A DNA stretch of 6,287 nt from Chloroflexota bacterium (GCA_021801545.1 JAJYXX010000433.1:1-6287), one strand, 5' to 3'. Positions 1-6,104 are shown, counted from the stretch's first letter. The notes: generated by a model from the letters alone, not told the origin. Numbers and translations: made by a program.

Positions 1-127
1 AGACGACCCCGACGAAGGGCCCCTACTGGTCCCACCACGACGGGCTCGGCTCGGTGACCGACGTGACGAGCGCGACCGGGGCCTCGCTCTGGTGGGCCGA
101 GTACAGCCCGTTCGGGGCACCCCGCGC
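1..127 (+). repeat. 127-bp perfect direct repeat, copy A (RHS core)
   Basis: Bases 1-127 match 2130-2256 with no mismatch; the copies then diverge sharply at base 128/2257. The left limit is the window edge, so the identical tract may be longer. A 33-bp subset (48-80, 2177-2209, 3558-3590), encoding GSVTDVTSATG, is identical in all three RHS copies. Confidence 0.95.
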
Positions 128-836
128 CTCGGCCTCGACCAGCCAGGCTCCGACGAACCTCTTTCGCTTCACCGGCGCGTACCTCGACCAGGTCAGCGGG
201 CTCTATCACCTCCGGGCCCGCCAGTACGACCCGGCGACCGGGCGGTTCCTCGTAGTCGACCCAGTGGCCTCGGCCATCAGCGATCCCTCGGTCGGGGCGT
301 ATGTGTACGTCCGGAATAACCCGATCCGCTGGACGGATCCGAGCGGGAAGGACACTGGGGCGGCTTGCGCAACCGTAACGGTCTCGGTCGGCCTGCTTGG
401 AACGCTCAGCTTCTGTATCGCCCGCGATGACAGCGGCCGCGTTGCCTTCGTTCTAACTGGCGGCGGTGGGGCATCGTCGGGCATTTCCGGTTCGTTGACC
501 ATCGGCTACCAGAGCACGAACGCCAGCAGCGTCGATGCACTCAGCGGCCCGTTTGGCACGTTCGGGGTGTCTGGTTCGGCGGGCCCGATTCCAATCGCCG
601 CTGGGGTGGACGTGTTGGTCGGCAAGGAGAAGGGCAAGACGATCGTCGGTGAACAGTACGGTGGAGGCCTCGGCCTGAAATTGTCGCCCTTCCCTCCGTC
701 TCCCGTCGAGATCCATTCCGGCGGGACCGGGTCATGGGTACTTCCATTTCCGTCGGTGTACGACATGCTGAACTTCCTGGGCCTCGGTCCTGGGGGTAGA
801 GGCGGGGGTGGCAGCTTCGGTTTCTCCGGGAAGTAG
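3..836 (+). CDS. RHS/YD-repeat protein, C-terminal part with glycine-rich tip (5' end outside window)
   Basis: The frame is open from the left edge, so this is the end of a longer protein. A GTG at 54 lies inside conserved core and is not the start. Residues 1-116 (counted from position 3) are RHS-associated core: a YWSHHDGLGSVTDVT segment, WWAEYSPFG, LYHLRARQYDP, GRFLVVDP, YVYVRNNP and the boundary DPSGK at 112-116. In known RHS, WapA and TcC proteins this core closes a YD-repeat shell, and the variable tip follows it. The tip (117-277, 161 aa) is very rich in Gly, Ser and Val, has alternating hydrophobic residues suggesting beta structure, contains exactly two Cys near its start, and ends in a GGRGGGG run. 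I recognise no catalytic motif or toxin family. A membrane protein gene starts 12 nt downstream, the usual place for a cognate immunity gene. Core identification is firm; a toxic function for the tip is inference. Confidence 0.88.
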   Translation, partial: TTPTKGPYWSHHDGLGSVTDVTSATGASLWWAEYSPFGAPRASASTSQAPTNLFRFTGAYLDQVSGLYHLRARQYDPATGRFLVVDPVASAISDPSVGAYVYVRNNPIRWTDPSGKDTGAACATVTVSVGLLGTLSFCIARDDSGRVAFVLTGGGGASSGISGSLTIGYQSTNASSVDALSGPFGTFGVSGSAGPIPIAAGVDVLVGKEKGKTIVGEQYGGGLGLKLSPFPPSPVEIHSGGTGSWVLPFPSVYDMLNFLGLGPGGRGGGGSFGFSGK

Positions 837-838
837 GC

Positions 839-842
839 GAGG
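839..842 (+). promoter_or_regulatory. Shine-Dalgarno site for the 849 gene
   Basis: GAGG lies 6 nt before the ATG at 849, directly after the stop of the RHS gene at 834-836. It supports the chosen start and translation from the same message as the RHS gene. Confidence 0.6.
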
Positions 843-848
843 CGGCTG

Positions 849-1367
849 ATGGGCCATGCGGCGTACGTAGGGCTGGTCGTGAGCGCGCTCGTGATCGCCT
901 TCTTGGTGGGGAATGCGTTCGTTCGTAGCTATCGATCGCGATACGGTGGGCTCCCGACGATCGACGAGCAGTGGGCTCGCTTTGCCGAAGACCCGGGCGG
1001 CTTTCTCCGCGGTTGGCCGCGACAGGCGGAGCAGGCGCTCACGGTTCTGACGACCAAGTCCGCGGACCCGTCCGTCGATCGGCTGCGCCGGCTCACAGAG
1101 ATCTGCTACGTGGCGGTGTTCCTCGCCATCTTCGCCGGCTCGCGCGTGCCGCGATTGGTCCACGCCATCGCCGCGGACGGCGATCTCCTGCCGCCCCTGC
1201 TCCAGGCAGCCCAGGTGGCGGTTCTGGTTCTTGTCGGCGCGTCGTGGGCACGGTTCCTGGTCGACCCACGCACCAGACGGTCGTCGGGACTAACCGTGCT
1301 ATCGGTCGTCGGGTTGCTCGCTACGGCCGTGTTTATGGGTATCGCCCTGATCGCCTTCGGTCCGTAG
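849..1367 (+). CDS. Small integral membrane protein, putative immunity partner of RHS tip 1
   Basis: This 172-aa protein has an ATG start with a GAGG ribosome-binding site and begins 12 nt after the RHS stop, so the two are very probably co-transcribed. I do not recognise the family. About four hydrophobic segments are visible: residues 5-25, 83-98, 116-134 and 148-170. Segment 1 is followed by a basic stretch (RSYRSRY) and a polar 50-residue loop with acidic and basic residues and two Trp. No enzyme motif is seen. The inferred role is inner-membrane immunity against the adjacent tip, by analogy with pore-forming colicins, whose immunity proteins are small multi-pass membrane proteins. An unrelated membrane protein cannot be excluded. 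Base use is less G/C-biased in third positions than in the RHS core, as is common for tip-immunity cargo. Confidence 0.75.
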   Translation: MGHAAYVGLVVSALVIAFLVGNAFVRSYRSRYGGLPTIDEQWARFAEDPGGFLRGWPRQAEQALTVLTTKSADPSVDRLRRLTEICYVAVFLAIFAGSRVPRLVHAIAADGDLLPPLLQAAQVAVLVLVGASWARFLVDPRTRRSSGLTVLSVVGLLATAVFMGIALIAFGP

Positions 1368-1456
1368 TGGGGGGCGGGGTTGACCAGTCCGGAGGTTCGC
1401 TTCCCGGGCGACGCTGTTCATCCGGGATTCCGCAGCTCCGGTTCGCAAAGCCCCCT

Positions 1457-1461
1457 GGAAG
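1457..1461 (+). promoter_or_regulatory. Shine-Dalgarno site that selects GTG 1469
   Basis: GGAAG lies 7 nt before the GTG at 1469. It is the best-placed ribosome-binding site ahead of the first recognisable RHS sequence. The alternative is GTG at 1367, which shares one base with the preceding stop (TAGTG) and would add 34 residues with no RHS similarity. Confidence 0.5.
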
Positions 1462-1468
1462 CACTGCC

Positions 1469-2707
1469 GTGAGCACGATTGGCACCGCGCAGGACGCGCA
1501 CGGGGGCCGGATCCTCTACACGTACGACGCGCTCGAGCGGCTCACCCGCGTCTGCTACGCGAACTGCGCCCCGACCGGCGGCGGAGGCGCCGGCGGCGGA
1601 GGCGCCGCGAGCGTCGGCATCACCGCCTCGTCCGGGCTCGACTGCACCAAGTGCGGCGGCTCTGGTGCGGTCCCGGATCGGGCGCCCGAGGACAACCCAC
1701 CCGCGCCGTCGGATACGTTCACCGCCTGGACCTATGACCCGCTCGGCAACCGGCTCGCCGAGACCGACTATCTGGGAACCAAGACGTCCACCTACGATGC
1801 CGCCGATCGGCTGGTGAGCGTCCGCCTGCCCGACGGGACGAGCACCGCCTACACGTACGACCGGAACGGCAACCAGCTCTCGGCCGGCCCGTCGGCCTCC
1901 ACCTACGACCTCGCCGATCGGCTCACCAGCGCGACCGTCGGCGGGACGAGCGAGACGTACACCTGGTCCGGCGACGGGGTCCGCCTCTCGGCCGCGACCG
2001 GTCCCCAGGCGAGCAAGACGACGCAGTTCGTCGTCGACCGTGCGTTCGATCTGCCGACGGTCGCCCTCGAGCGCGACGGCAACGGCAAGCTCGTCCGCCG
2101 CTATGCGTATGGGCTCGATCTCCTCGCTCAGACGACCCCGACGAAGGGCCCCTACTGGTCCCACCACGACGGGCTCGGCTCGGTGACCGACGTGACGAGC
2201 GCGACCGGGGCCTCGCTCTGGTGGGCCGAGTACAGCCCGTTCGGGGCACCCCGCGCGAGCGCCTCGACCTCCCAGGCCCCGGTCAACCTCTTCCGCTTTA
2301 GCGGCGAATATCTCGATCTCGTCACCGCCCTCTACCACCTCCGGGCCCGCCAGTACGACCCCTCCCTCGGGCGGTTCCTCTCGCCCGACCCGGTGAGCCC
2401 ATCGCTCAGCAGCCCCTCCGTCGGGGCGTATGTCTATGTGCGGAACAGCCCGATCAACCTCGTCGATCCGAGCGGACTGGAGTCACAACCGGCGAGCCAG
2501 AGTGAGATCGGGGTTCGTTGCACGGCGGCCTACCTGGCGGGAAGCGCTGTCAATGTGGTCGCCTTCCGGGCAGAGGTGGCCATCCTCCAAGCCCACCTGG
2601 CCGCTGGAGCGGCGTTGCCTGTCCAAGGCGCCTTGGCGATCGGTGACATCGCCTTCGTATTGATCGAAGCCGGGCTGTTCGTCATCCATCAGGCCGCATG
2701 TGGGTGA
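1469..2707 (+). CDS. Orphan RHS/YD-repeat fragment with short hydrophobic tip (cassette 2)
   Basis: The predicted protein has 412 aa from GTG 1469. The open frame reaches back into the previous gene, but RHS similarity begins only here. YD-type units are visible: YTYDALERL (17-25), WTYDPLGNRL, STYDAADRL, YTYDRNGNQL and STYDLADRL. The RHS-associated core follows: LYHLRARQYDPSLGRF, SPDP (D307) and DPSGL (333-337). Between the first YD unit and the rest is a GGGGAGGGGA linker (37-46) with four Cys around it (29, 33, 59, 62). The tip (338-412, 75 aa) is mostly hydrophobic helix-like sequence, with one Cys near its start and one next to last. There is no signal peptide, VgrG/PAAR-like part or other secretion region, so this is a displaced fragment, not a full effector. 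It may be expressed poorly and serve as a reservoir tip. A membrane protein gene follows after 6 nt. Confidence 0.82.
   Translation: MSTIGTAQDAHGGRILYTYDALERLTRVCYANCAPTGGGGAGGGGAASVGITASSGLDCTKCGGSGAVPDRAPEDNPPAPSDTFTAWTYDPLGNRLAETDYLGTKTSTYDAADRLVSVRLPDGTSTAYTYDRNGNQLSAGPSASTYDLADRLTSATVGGTSETYTWSGDGVRLSAATGPQASKTTQFVVDRAFDLPTVALERDGNGKLVRRYAYGLDLLAQTTPTKGPYWSHHDGLGSVTDVTSATGASLWWAEYSPFGAPRASASTSQAPVNLFRFSGEYLDLVTALYHLRARQYDPSLGRFLSPDPVSPSLSSPSVGAYVYVRNSPINLVDPSGLESQPASQSEIGVRCTAAYLAGSAVNVVAFRAEVAILQAHLAAGAALPVQGALAIGDIAFVLIEAGLFVIHQAACG
1577..1606 (+). repeat. Two perfect 15-bp tandem repeats encoding a Gly-rich linker
   Basis: The unit GGCGGCGGAGGCGCC occurs twice in a row, in frame, giving GGGGAGGGGA (residues 37-46 of the 1469 protein). 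Such a tract can change copy number by slippage in steps of five residues without breaking the frame. Confidence 0.9.
2130..2256 (+). repeat. 127-bp perfect direct repeat, copy B (RHS core)
   Basis: This tract is identical to 1-127. It lies inside the core of cassette 2, in the same reading frame relative to the protein as copy A. Confidence 0.95.
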
Positions 2708-2713
2708 GGTAAG

Positions 2714-3010
2714 GTGCTCGGTCTCGTCGTGACGCTCGCACTCTGGCTCCCACTCATGGCAGGGGTCCGAACGATCGTGGTCCATCGGGTGCGGGGCGGC
2801 AGCATGTCACCACGCGTGGGGGCCCTTCTCCTGAGCTCGATGCTCGGCACCGTTCCTTGGCTGCTGCAGCTGACCGGAGCGGTCGGACCGGACCCGGCAT
2901 TTGCAGCTGTTCTGACAGCAAGCGGGGTGGTACCAGCCTACTTCGCACTCCTCTCAGCTCTGGCGCGGATCTCGCCATCCGGGCCCGGGGAGGGAGGACA
3001 AGATCACTGA
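2714..3010 (+). CDS. Small three-segment membrane protein, putative immunity partner of RHS tip 2
   Basis: This 98-aa protein starts at GTG 2714, 6 nt after the RHS stop, with a GAGG (2706-2709) overlapping that stop at a short 4-nt spacing. ATG 2756 is an alternative start but would remove most of the first membrane segment. Hydrophobic segments lie at about residues 2-18, 35-57 and 62-84, with a basic loop (HRVRGG) after the first and a polar Gly/Ser/Pro tail. Aligned without gaps at an offset of 6 residues, it shares with the 4136 protein the pattern VR, then G ten residues after the V, L three further on, and LG.V. They may be distant relatives or just share topology. The family is not recognised. 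Immunity is inferred from position and topology. Confidence 0.7.
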   Translation: MLGLVVTLALWLPLMAGVRTIVVHRVRGGSMSPRVGALLLSSMLGTVPWLLQLTGAVGPDPAFAAVLTASGVVPAYFALLSALARISPSGPGEGGQDH

Positions 3011-3044
3011 CCACGCACGGAGTCAGCGATGATCGCGGTCACCG

Positions 3045-4139
3045 ATGCGCTGGTGGGCCTCCGCACCTCCGAACCCGCCGGCCCCTGGCGACACGTTCAC
3101 CGCCTGGACGTACGATCCGGTCGGCAATCGCCTCTCCGAGCGGACGTACCAGGGGACGGCAATGTTCACGTATGACGCCGCCGACCGGCTGGTGAGCGCG
3201 AGCGGGCCAGGGTCGGCCGGCACGCAGACCTACACGTACGACCCCAACGGCAACCAGACTGCCGCCGGCCCCAACACCTTCGCCTACGATCTCGCCGACC
3301 GGCTGACGAGCGCGACCGTCGGGGGGACGACCGAGACGTACACCTGGTCGGGCGACGGGGTCCGCTTGTCCGCGACGAGCGGCAACGGCCCGTCGGGCAC
3401 CGTCCGCTTCCAGCTCGACCGCGCGTTCGAGCTCCCCCAGGTCGCGCTCGAGCGCGACGGGAACGATAAGCTCCTCCGCCGGTACACGTACGGGCTCGAT
3501 CTCTTGAGCCAGACGACGTCGAACAAGGGCCCCTACTGGTACCACCACGACGGGTTGGGCTCGGTGACCGACGTGACGAGCGCGACCGGGACATCGCTCT
3601 GGTGGATGGAGTACACCCCCTTCGGGGCACCGAGAGCGTCTGGCTCGACCTCCCAGGCACCGGTCAACCTCTTCCGCTTCAGCGGCGCCTACTTCGACAC
3701 CGTCACCGCCCTCTACCACCTCCGGGCCCGCCAGTACGACCCGTCCCTCGGGCGGTTCCTGAGCCCCGACCCGGTGAGCCAGGCGATCGCCAGGCCATGC
3801 GTGAGCACCTACTCCTACGCGCGGAACAACCCGGTCCGGTTCGTCGATCCGAGCGGGTTGGAGAGCCAGTCCGCCACAGCCTCGCGCAGCGGCTACAACG
3901 TTGGCGAATGCCTCAGCGGCATTCTCGGCTTCTACGGCTTCGGCCTTGCGGGGCTGGCACAAGTTGCTGGGGGAGCCCTCCTCCAAGGGTTCTCGGTCAC
4001 ACTCTTCGGTGTCACATTCGGTGGGGTTGCACCTGTCACGGCAGGGGGCATTGTCGCGGGTCTGGGGTTGGAGGTTTCTGGCGTCGCCACGGAGGTGGCG
4101 GGGGTCGCGCTCGTCTACAAGGCGTGCGTCAGCCAATGA
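3045..4139 (+). CDS. Orphan RHS/YD-repeat fragment with Gly/Ala-rich hydrophobic tip (cassette 3)
   Basis: The predicted protein has 364 aa. ATG 3045 is the first start after an in-frame stop at 3030; no strong ribosome-binding site precedes it. Similarity to cassette 2 begins abruptly at NPPAP (residue 10, base 3072), inside the region that forms the linker in cassette 2, so this copy is truncated further at the 5' end. YD units include WTYDPVGNRL, FTYDAADRL, YTYDPNGNQ and FAYDLADRL. The core then runs through YWYHHDGLGSVTDVT, LYHLRARQYDPSLGRF and SPDP to DPSGL (268-272). The tip (273-364, 92 aa) begins ESQ, as in cassette 2, then diverges. It is dominated by Gly, Ala, Val and Leu with glycine-zipper-like spacing, with one Cys near each end (tip positions 17 and 89). 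No catalytic motif is seen. Membrane insertion is the natural guess. The stop overlaps the next start as ATGA. Confidence 0.85.
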   Translation: MRWWASAPPNPPAPGDTFTAWTYDPVGNRLSERTYQGTAMFTYDAADRLVSASGPGSAGTQTYTYDPNGNQTAAGPNTFAYDLADRLTSATVGGTTETYTWSGDGVRLSATSGNGPSGTVRFQLDRAFELPQVALERDGNDKLLRRYTYGLDLLSQTTSNKGPYWYHHDGLGSVTDVTSATGTSLWWMEYTPFGAPRASGSTSQAPVNLFRFSGAYFDTVTALYHLRARQYDPSLGRFLSPDPVSQAIARPCVSTYSYARNNPVRFVDPSGLESQSATASRSGYNVGECLSGILGFYGFGLAGLAQVAGGALLQGFSVTLFGVTFGGVAPVTAGGIVAGLGLEVSGVATEVAGVALVYKACVSQ

Positions 4140-4429
4140 CCGGCGACCTCGTCATCGCCGTTATCGTCGGCGGAGCCCTCCTTGCGATCTCCGCCCTTGC
4201 GTGGGGTGCGTTCTTGAATCTCCGCAGCGTTCGAGCCGGTCGTGGACCGAGTAACTCGGGCATAGCGCTGCAGGCCGCGACCTTGGGGATCGTGCAGATC
4301 GCCGTCGTCATGGTCGGCTTGGTAATGACGGTTCGGGCCGGCGCGTGGCCGGCGCTGATCCTGCTACTCCCGTTTGTCATCGCGGCCGTTGCGCTTCTTG
4401 CGGGGGCAGCACAAAGACTGAGGCGCTAG
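4136..4429 (+). CDS. Small three-segment membrane protein, putative immunity partner of RHS tip 3
   Basis: This 97-aa protein starts at ATG 4136, overlapping the RHS stop by ATGA, so translational coupling is likely. The only purine-rich site, AAGG, is about 13 nt upstream. Hydrophobic segments lie at about residues 4-27, 47-66 and 70-91. A basic, Gly-rich loop (SVRAGRGPSNSG) follows the first, and a basic end (QRLRR) suggests a cytoplasmic C-terminus. Length and layout match the 98-aa protein at 2714, and a short gapless stretch of similarity is visible. I do not recognise a named family. Coupling to a hydrophobic RHS tip supports, but does not prove, an immunity role in the cytoplasmic membrane. 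Confidence 0.75.
   Translation: MTGDLVIAVIVGGALLAISALAWGAFLNLRSVRAGRGPSNSGIALQAATLGIVQIAVVMVGLVMTVRAGAWPALILLLPFVIAAVALLAGAAQRLRR
4420..4423 (+). promoter_or_regulatory. Shine-Dalgarno site for GTG 4432
   Basis: GAGG lies 8 nt before GTG 4432, inside the end of the 97-aa gene. It is the main reason to consider the small ORF at 4432 a real gene start. Confidence 0.45.
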
Positions 4430-4431
4430 CC

Positions 4432-4614
4432 GTGCTTGGTCTCGTCGCACGGTCCGTGGCGTGGATCGCTATCTACGCCGCGGCCACCGTTGCTCTCGTC
4501 CTTGCCGCCCACCATCGAGGTCGGGTGGAGAGGCGTCGCTTTCGCGGGTTTCGGCGCTGGGCTTGCCGGAGGAGGGGTCCCCTTGCTGGCGAGGGCATCT
4601 TCGGGCCCTGCTGA
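4432..4614 (+). CDS. Small membrane ORF, possibly a frameshifted fourth immunity gene
   Basis: The 60-aa ORF starts at GTG 4432, 2 nt after the stop of the 97-aa gene, with a good GAGG site. Residues 2-25 form a clear membrane segment (SVAWIAIYAAATVALVLAA). The remainder is implausibly arginine-rich (RRRFRGFRR). In the next frame, from about 4510 to 4670, the DNA instead reads as a Gly/Ala/Val-rich membrane-like sequence (GVAFAGFGAGLAGGGVPLL) with better third-position G/C. The simplest reading is a once longer multi-pass protein broken by a frameshift. Its first 16 bases match those of the 2714 gene with one mismatch (MLGLV start). It may also be a genuine one-segment protein. Family unknown. 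Confidence 0.35.
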   Translation: MLGLVARSVAWIAIYAAATVALVLAAHHRGRVERRRFRGFRRWACRRRGPLAGEGIFGPC

Positions 4615-4671
4615 GGTGGTCGCCAGAGTGGAGCCGGGGTTCCTCGGTACCGGCGCGATCGCCCTTGCCGG

Positions 4672-4780
4672 CCGGCGCTGCGACCGGGGCCCAGGCGGCG
4701 AAGACCGTCCGCTTCCTCGTCGATCGCTCGTTCGCCCTCCCGACCGTCGCCCTCGAGCGCGACGGGGCCGGCAAGCTCAT
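4672..4780 (+). pseudogene. RHS core remnant (fourth copy, no tip)
   Basis: In the frame of base 4674 the DNA reads GAATGAQAAKTVRFLVDR, then SFALPTVALERDGAGKL. This aligns without gaps to cassette 2 at about 1995-2096 (TGPQASKT, VVDRAFDLPTVALERDGNGKL) and also resembles cassette 3 (TVRF, LDR). The match stops abruptly after GKL at about 4779, and the sequence downstream (GPARRSHCRTC) is not RHS. No YD units, boundary motif or tip follow. It is a leftover of a deleted or recombined cassette at the right border of the array. Confidence 0.8.
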
Positions 4781-4874
4781 GGGGCCCGCGCGACGATCAC
4801 ACTGTCGCACCTGTGTCCGGACGATCGCTCTCGTCCCGCCCAGTCGACCATCTTCCGATTCGCCAGCCGGTCCG
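4781..4874. other. Array-amt junction, no gene seen
   Basis: The 94 bases between the RHS remnant and the end of amt show no ORF I can support and no clear stem-loop with a T-run for either strand, although two converging transcription units would be expected to stop here. GACGATC occurs twice, 26 bp apart; no function can be assigned. Confidence 0.4.
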
Positions 4875-6092
4875 TCAGGCCGAGTACGCGGCCTCGCCGT
4901 GGACCGACAGGTCGAGCCCCATCTCCTCCTGCGTCGCGGAGACCCGGAGCCCGAGGACGACGTCCACGACCTTGACGATGACGAACGTCGCGGTCGCTGC
5001 GAACGCGACCGTCGCGCCGACCGCGACGAGCTGCGTGCCAACCTGGCCCGGGTTGCCGTCGATCGCGCCCCTCACGCCGCCGATCGCGGTGACCGCCAGG
5101 ACGCCGGTCGCGATCGCCCCGAACATCCCACCGACGCCGTGGCAGGCGAAGACATCGAGGGCGTCGTCGATCCGGAGCCGCTCGCGCAGGAGCGTCGCGC
5201 TGTAGGAGAGCGGACCAACGATCACGCCGATGACGAGGGCGCCGCCGACGGTGACGAATCCGGAGGCCGGGGTGATCGCCACGAGTCCCGCCACTGCGCC
5301 GATCGCCGCCCCGACGACGCTCACCTTGCGCCGATGGAGGTACCCGGCGAGCACGAAGCTGAGGGTCGCCGCGCCGGCCGCTGTGTTCGTGACGAGCATC
5401 GCGTTGGCCGCCTGGCCGGTCGCGGCGAGCGCCGAGCCCGCGTTGAACCCGAACCAGCCGAACCAGAGGAGCCCCGCGCCGAGCACGGTCATCGGCACGT
5501 CGTGCGGCTCCATCCGGTCCCCGTTCGTCTGGCGCCGACCGATGACGAGCGCCGCGACGAGGGCGGAGATCCCGGAGCTCACGTGGACGACGGTGCCGCC
5601 GGCGTAATCGAGTGCGCCCATCGAGCGGAGCCAGCCGCCCGGCGCCCAGACCCAGTGGGCGATCGGGGCGTACACGAACGTCGCCCAGAGGATCGTGAAG
5701 ACGACGAAAGCGGCGAACCGCTTGCGCTCGGCGAACGCGCCGGTGATCAGGGCGGGCGTGATCGCCGCGAACATCAGCTGGAACGAGGCGAAGAGGACGA
5801 ACGGGATCGTCGCGGCGTAGCGCGGGTCGGGGTCGAGGCCGACGTTCGAGAAACCGAGGAAGTCGGGGCCGCCGATCAGGCCAAGCCCGTTGACGTCGGG
5901 CCCGAAGGCGAGGCTGAAGCCCCAGAGAACCCAGATGACGCTGACGATCGCGAGCCCGAAGACGCTGTGGGCGATCGTCGAGAGGACATTCTTGCGCCGG
6001 ACGAGGCCGCCGTAGAAGAACGCCAGGCCGGGCAGCATGAGCATGACGAGCGCCGTGGCCACGAGGAGCCAGGCGGTATCACCGGAGTTCAT
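4875..6092 (-). CDS. amt: Ammonium transporter, Amt/AmtB family
   Basis: A complete 405-aa protein, normal length for the family, which forms trimers in the cytoplasmic membrane and conducts ammonium/ammonia through a pore in each monomer. Eleven hydrophobic segments fit the Amt fold. The family signature lies at 161-185 (LDYAGGTVVH...). By comparison with E. coli AmtB, the key residues are present: D162, the twin-histidine pair H170 and H318, the Phe gate F108 and F216, and W149 and S220 of the outer binding site. The C-terminus (MGLDLSVHGEAAYS) is the typical conserved cytoplasmic tail that contacts PII proteins. The ATG start gives the usual short periplasmic N-terminus; no cleavable signal extension is seen. 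No glnK/glnB lies within about 95 bp downstream, where RHS debris begins, although amt and glnK are often paired. The gene is convergent with the RHS array and appears intact. Confidence 0.97.
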   Translation of the reverse strand: MNSGDTAWLLVATALVMLMLPGLAFFYGGLVRRKNVLSTIAHSVFGLAIVSVIWVLWGFSLAFGPDVNGLGLIGGPDFLGFSNVGLDPDPRYAATIPFVLFASFQLMFAAITPALITGAFAERKRFAAFVVFTILWATFVYAPIAHWVWAPGGWLRSMGALDYAGGTVVHVSSGISALVAALVIGRRQTNGDRMEPHDVPMTVLGAGLLWFGWFGFNAGSALAATGQAANAMLVTNTAAGAATLSFVLAGYLHRRKVSVVGAAIGAVAGLVAITPASGFVTVGGALVIGVIVGPLSYSATLLRERLRIDDALDVFACHGVGGMFGAIATGVLAVTAIGGVRGAIDGNPGQVGTQLVAVGATVAFAATATFVIVKVVDVVLGLRVSATQEEMGLDLSVHGEAAYSA

Positions 6093-6104
6093 CGCGTTGC
6101 AGTG

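Noticed and set aside
92..319. Alternative-frame ORFs inside RHS cores (also 1479-1817, 2857-3195, 3602-4135)
   Set aside because: They are Pro/Arg-rich shadows of the RHS frame in GC-rich DNA. Similarity among them only reflects the underlying core repeats.
971..1468. Upstream extension of the cassette 2 frame to ATG 971
   Set aside because: It overlaps the 849-1367 membrane gene in another frame, its sequence is Arg/Gly-rich and without RHS similarity, and a good ribosome-binding site exists at GTG 1469.
1418..2338. 306-codon minus-strand frame opposite cassette 2
   Set aside because: It mirrors RHS core, is rich in G, R, E and V with no motif, and a similar mirror frame (3039-4136) lies opposite cassette 3.
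1..4780. CRISPR array or insertion sequence as the explanation of the repeats
   Set aside because: The repeats are coding RHS core in long units of unequal length. No short regularly spaced repeats, transposase, terminal inverted repeats or target duplications were seen.
4793..4826. Imperfect inverted and direct repeats around ACAC...GTGT as a terminator
   Set aside because: The stem is only four base pairs with a long loop and no T-run.
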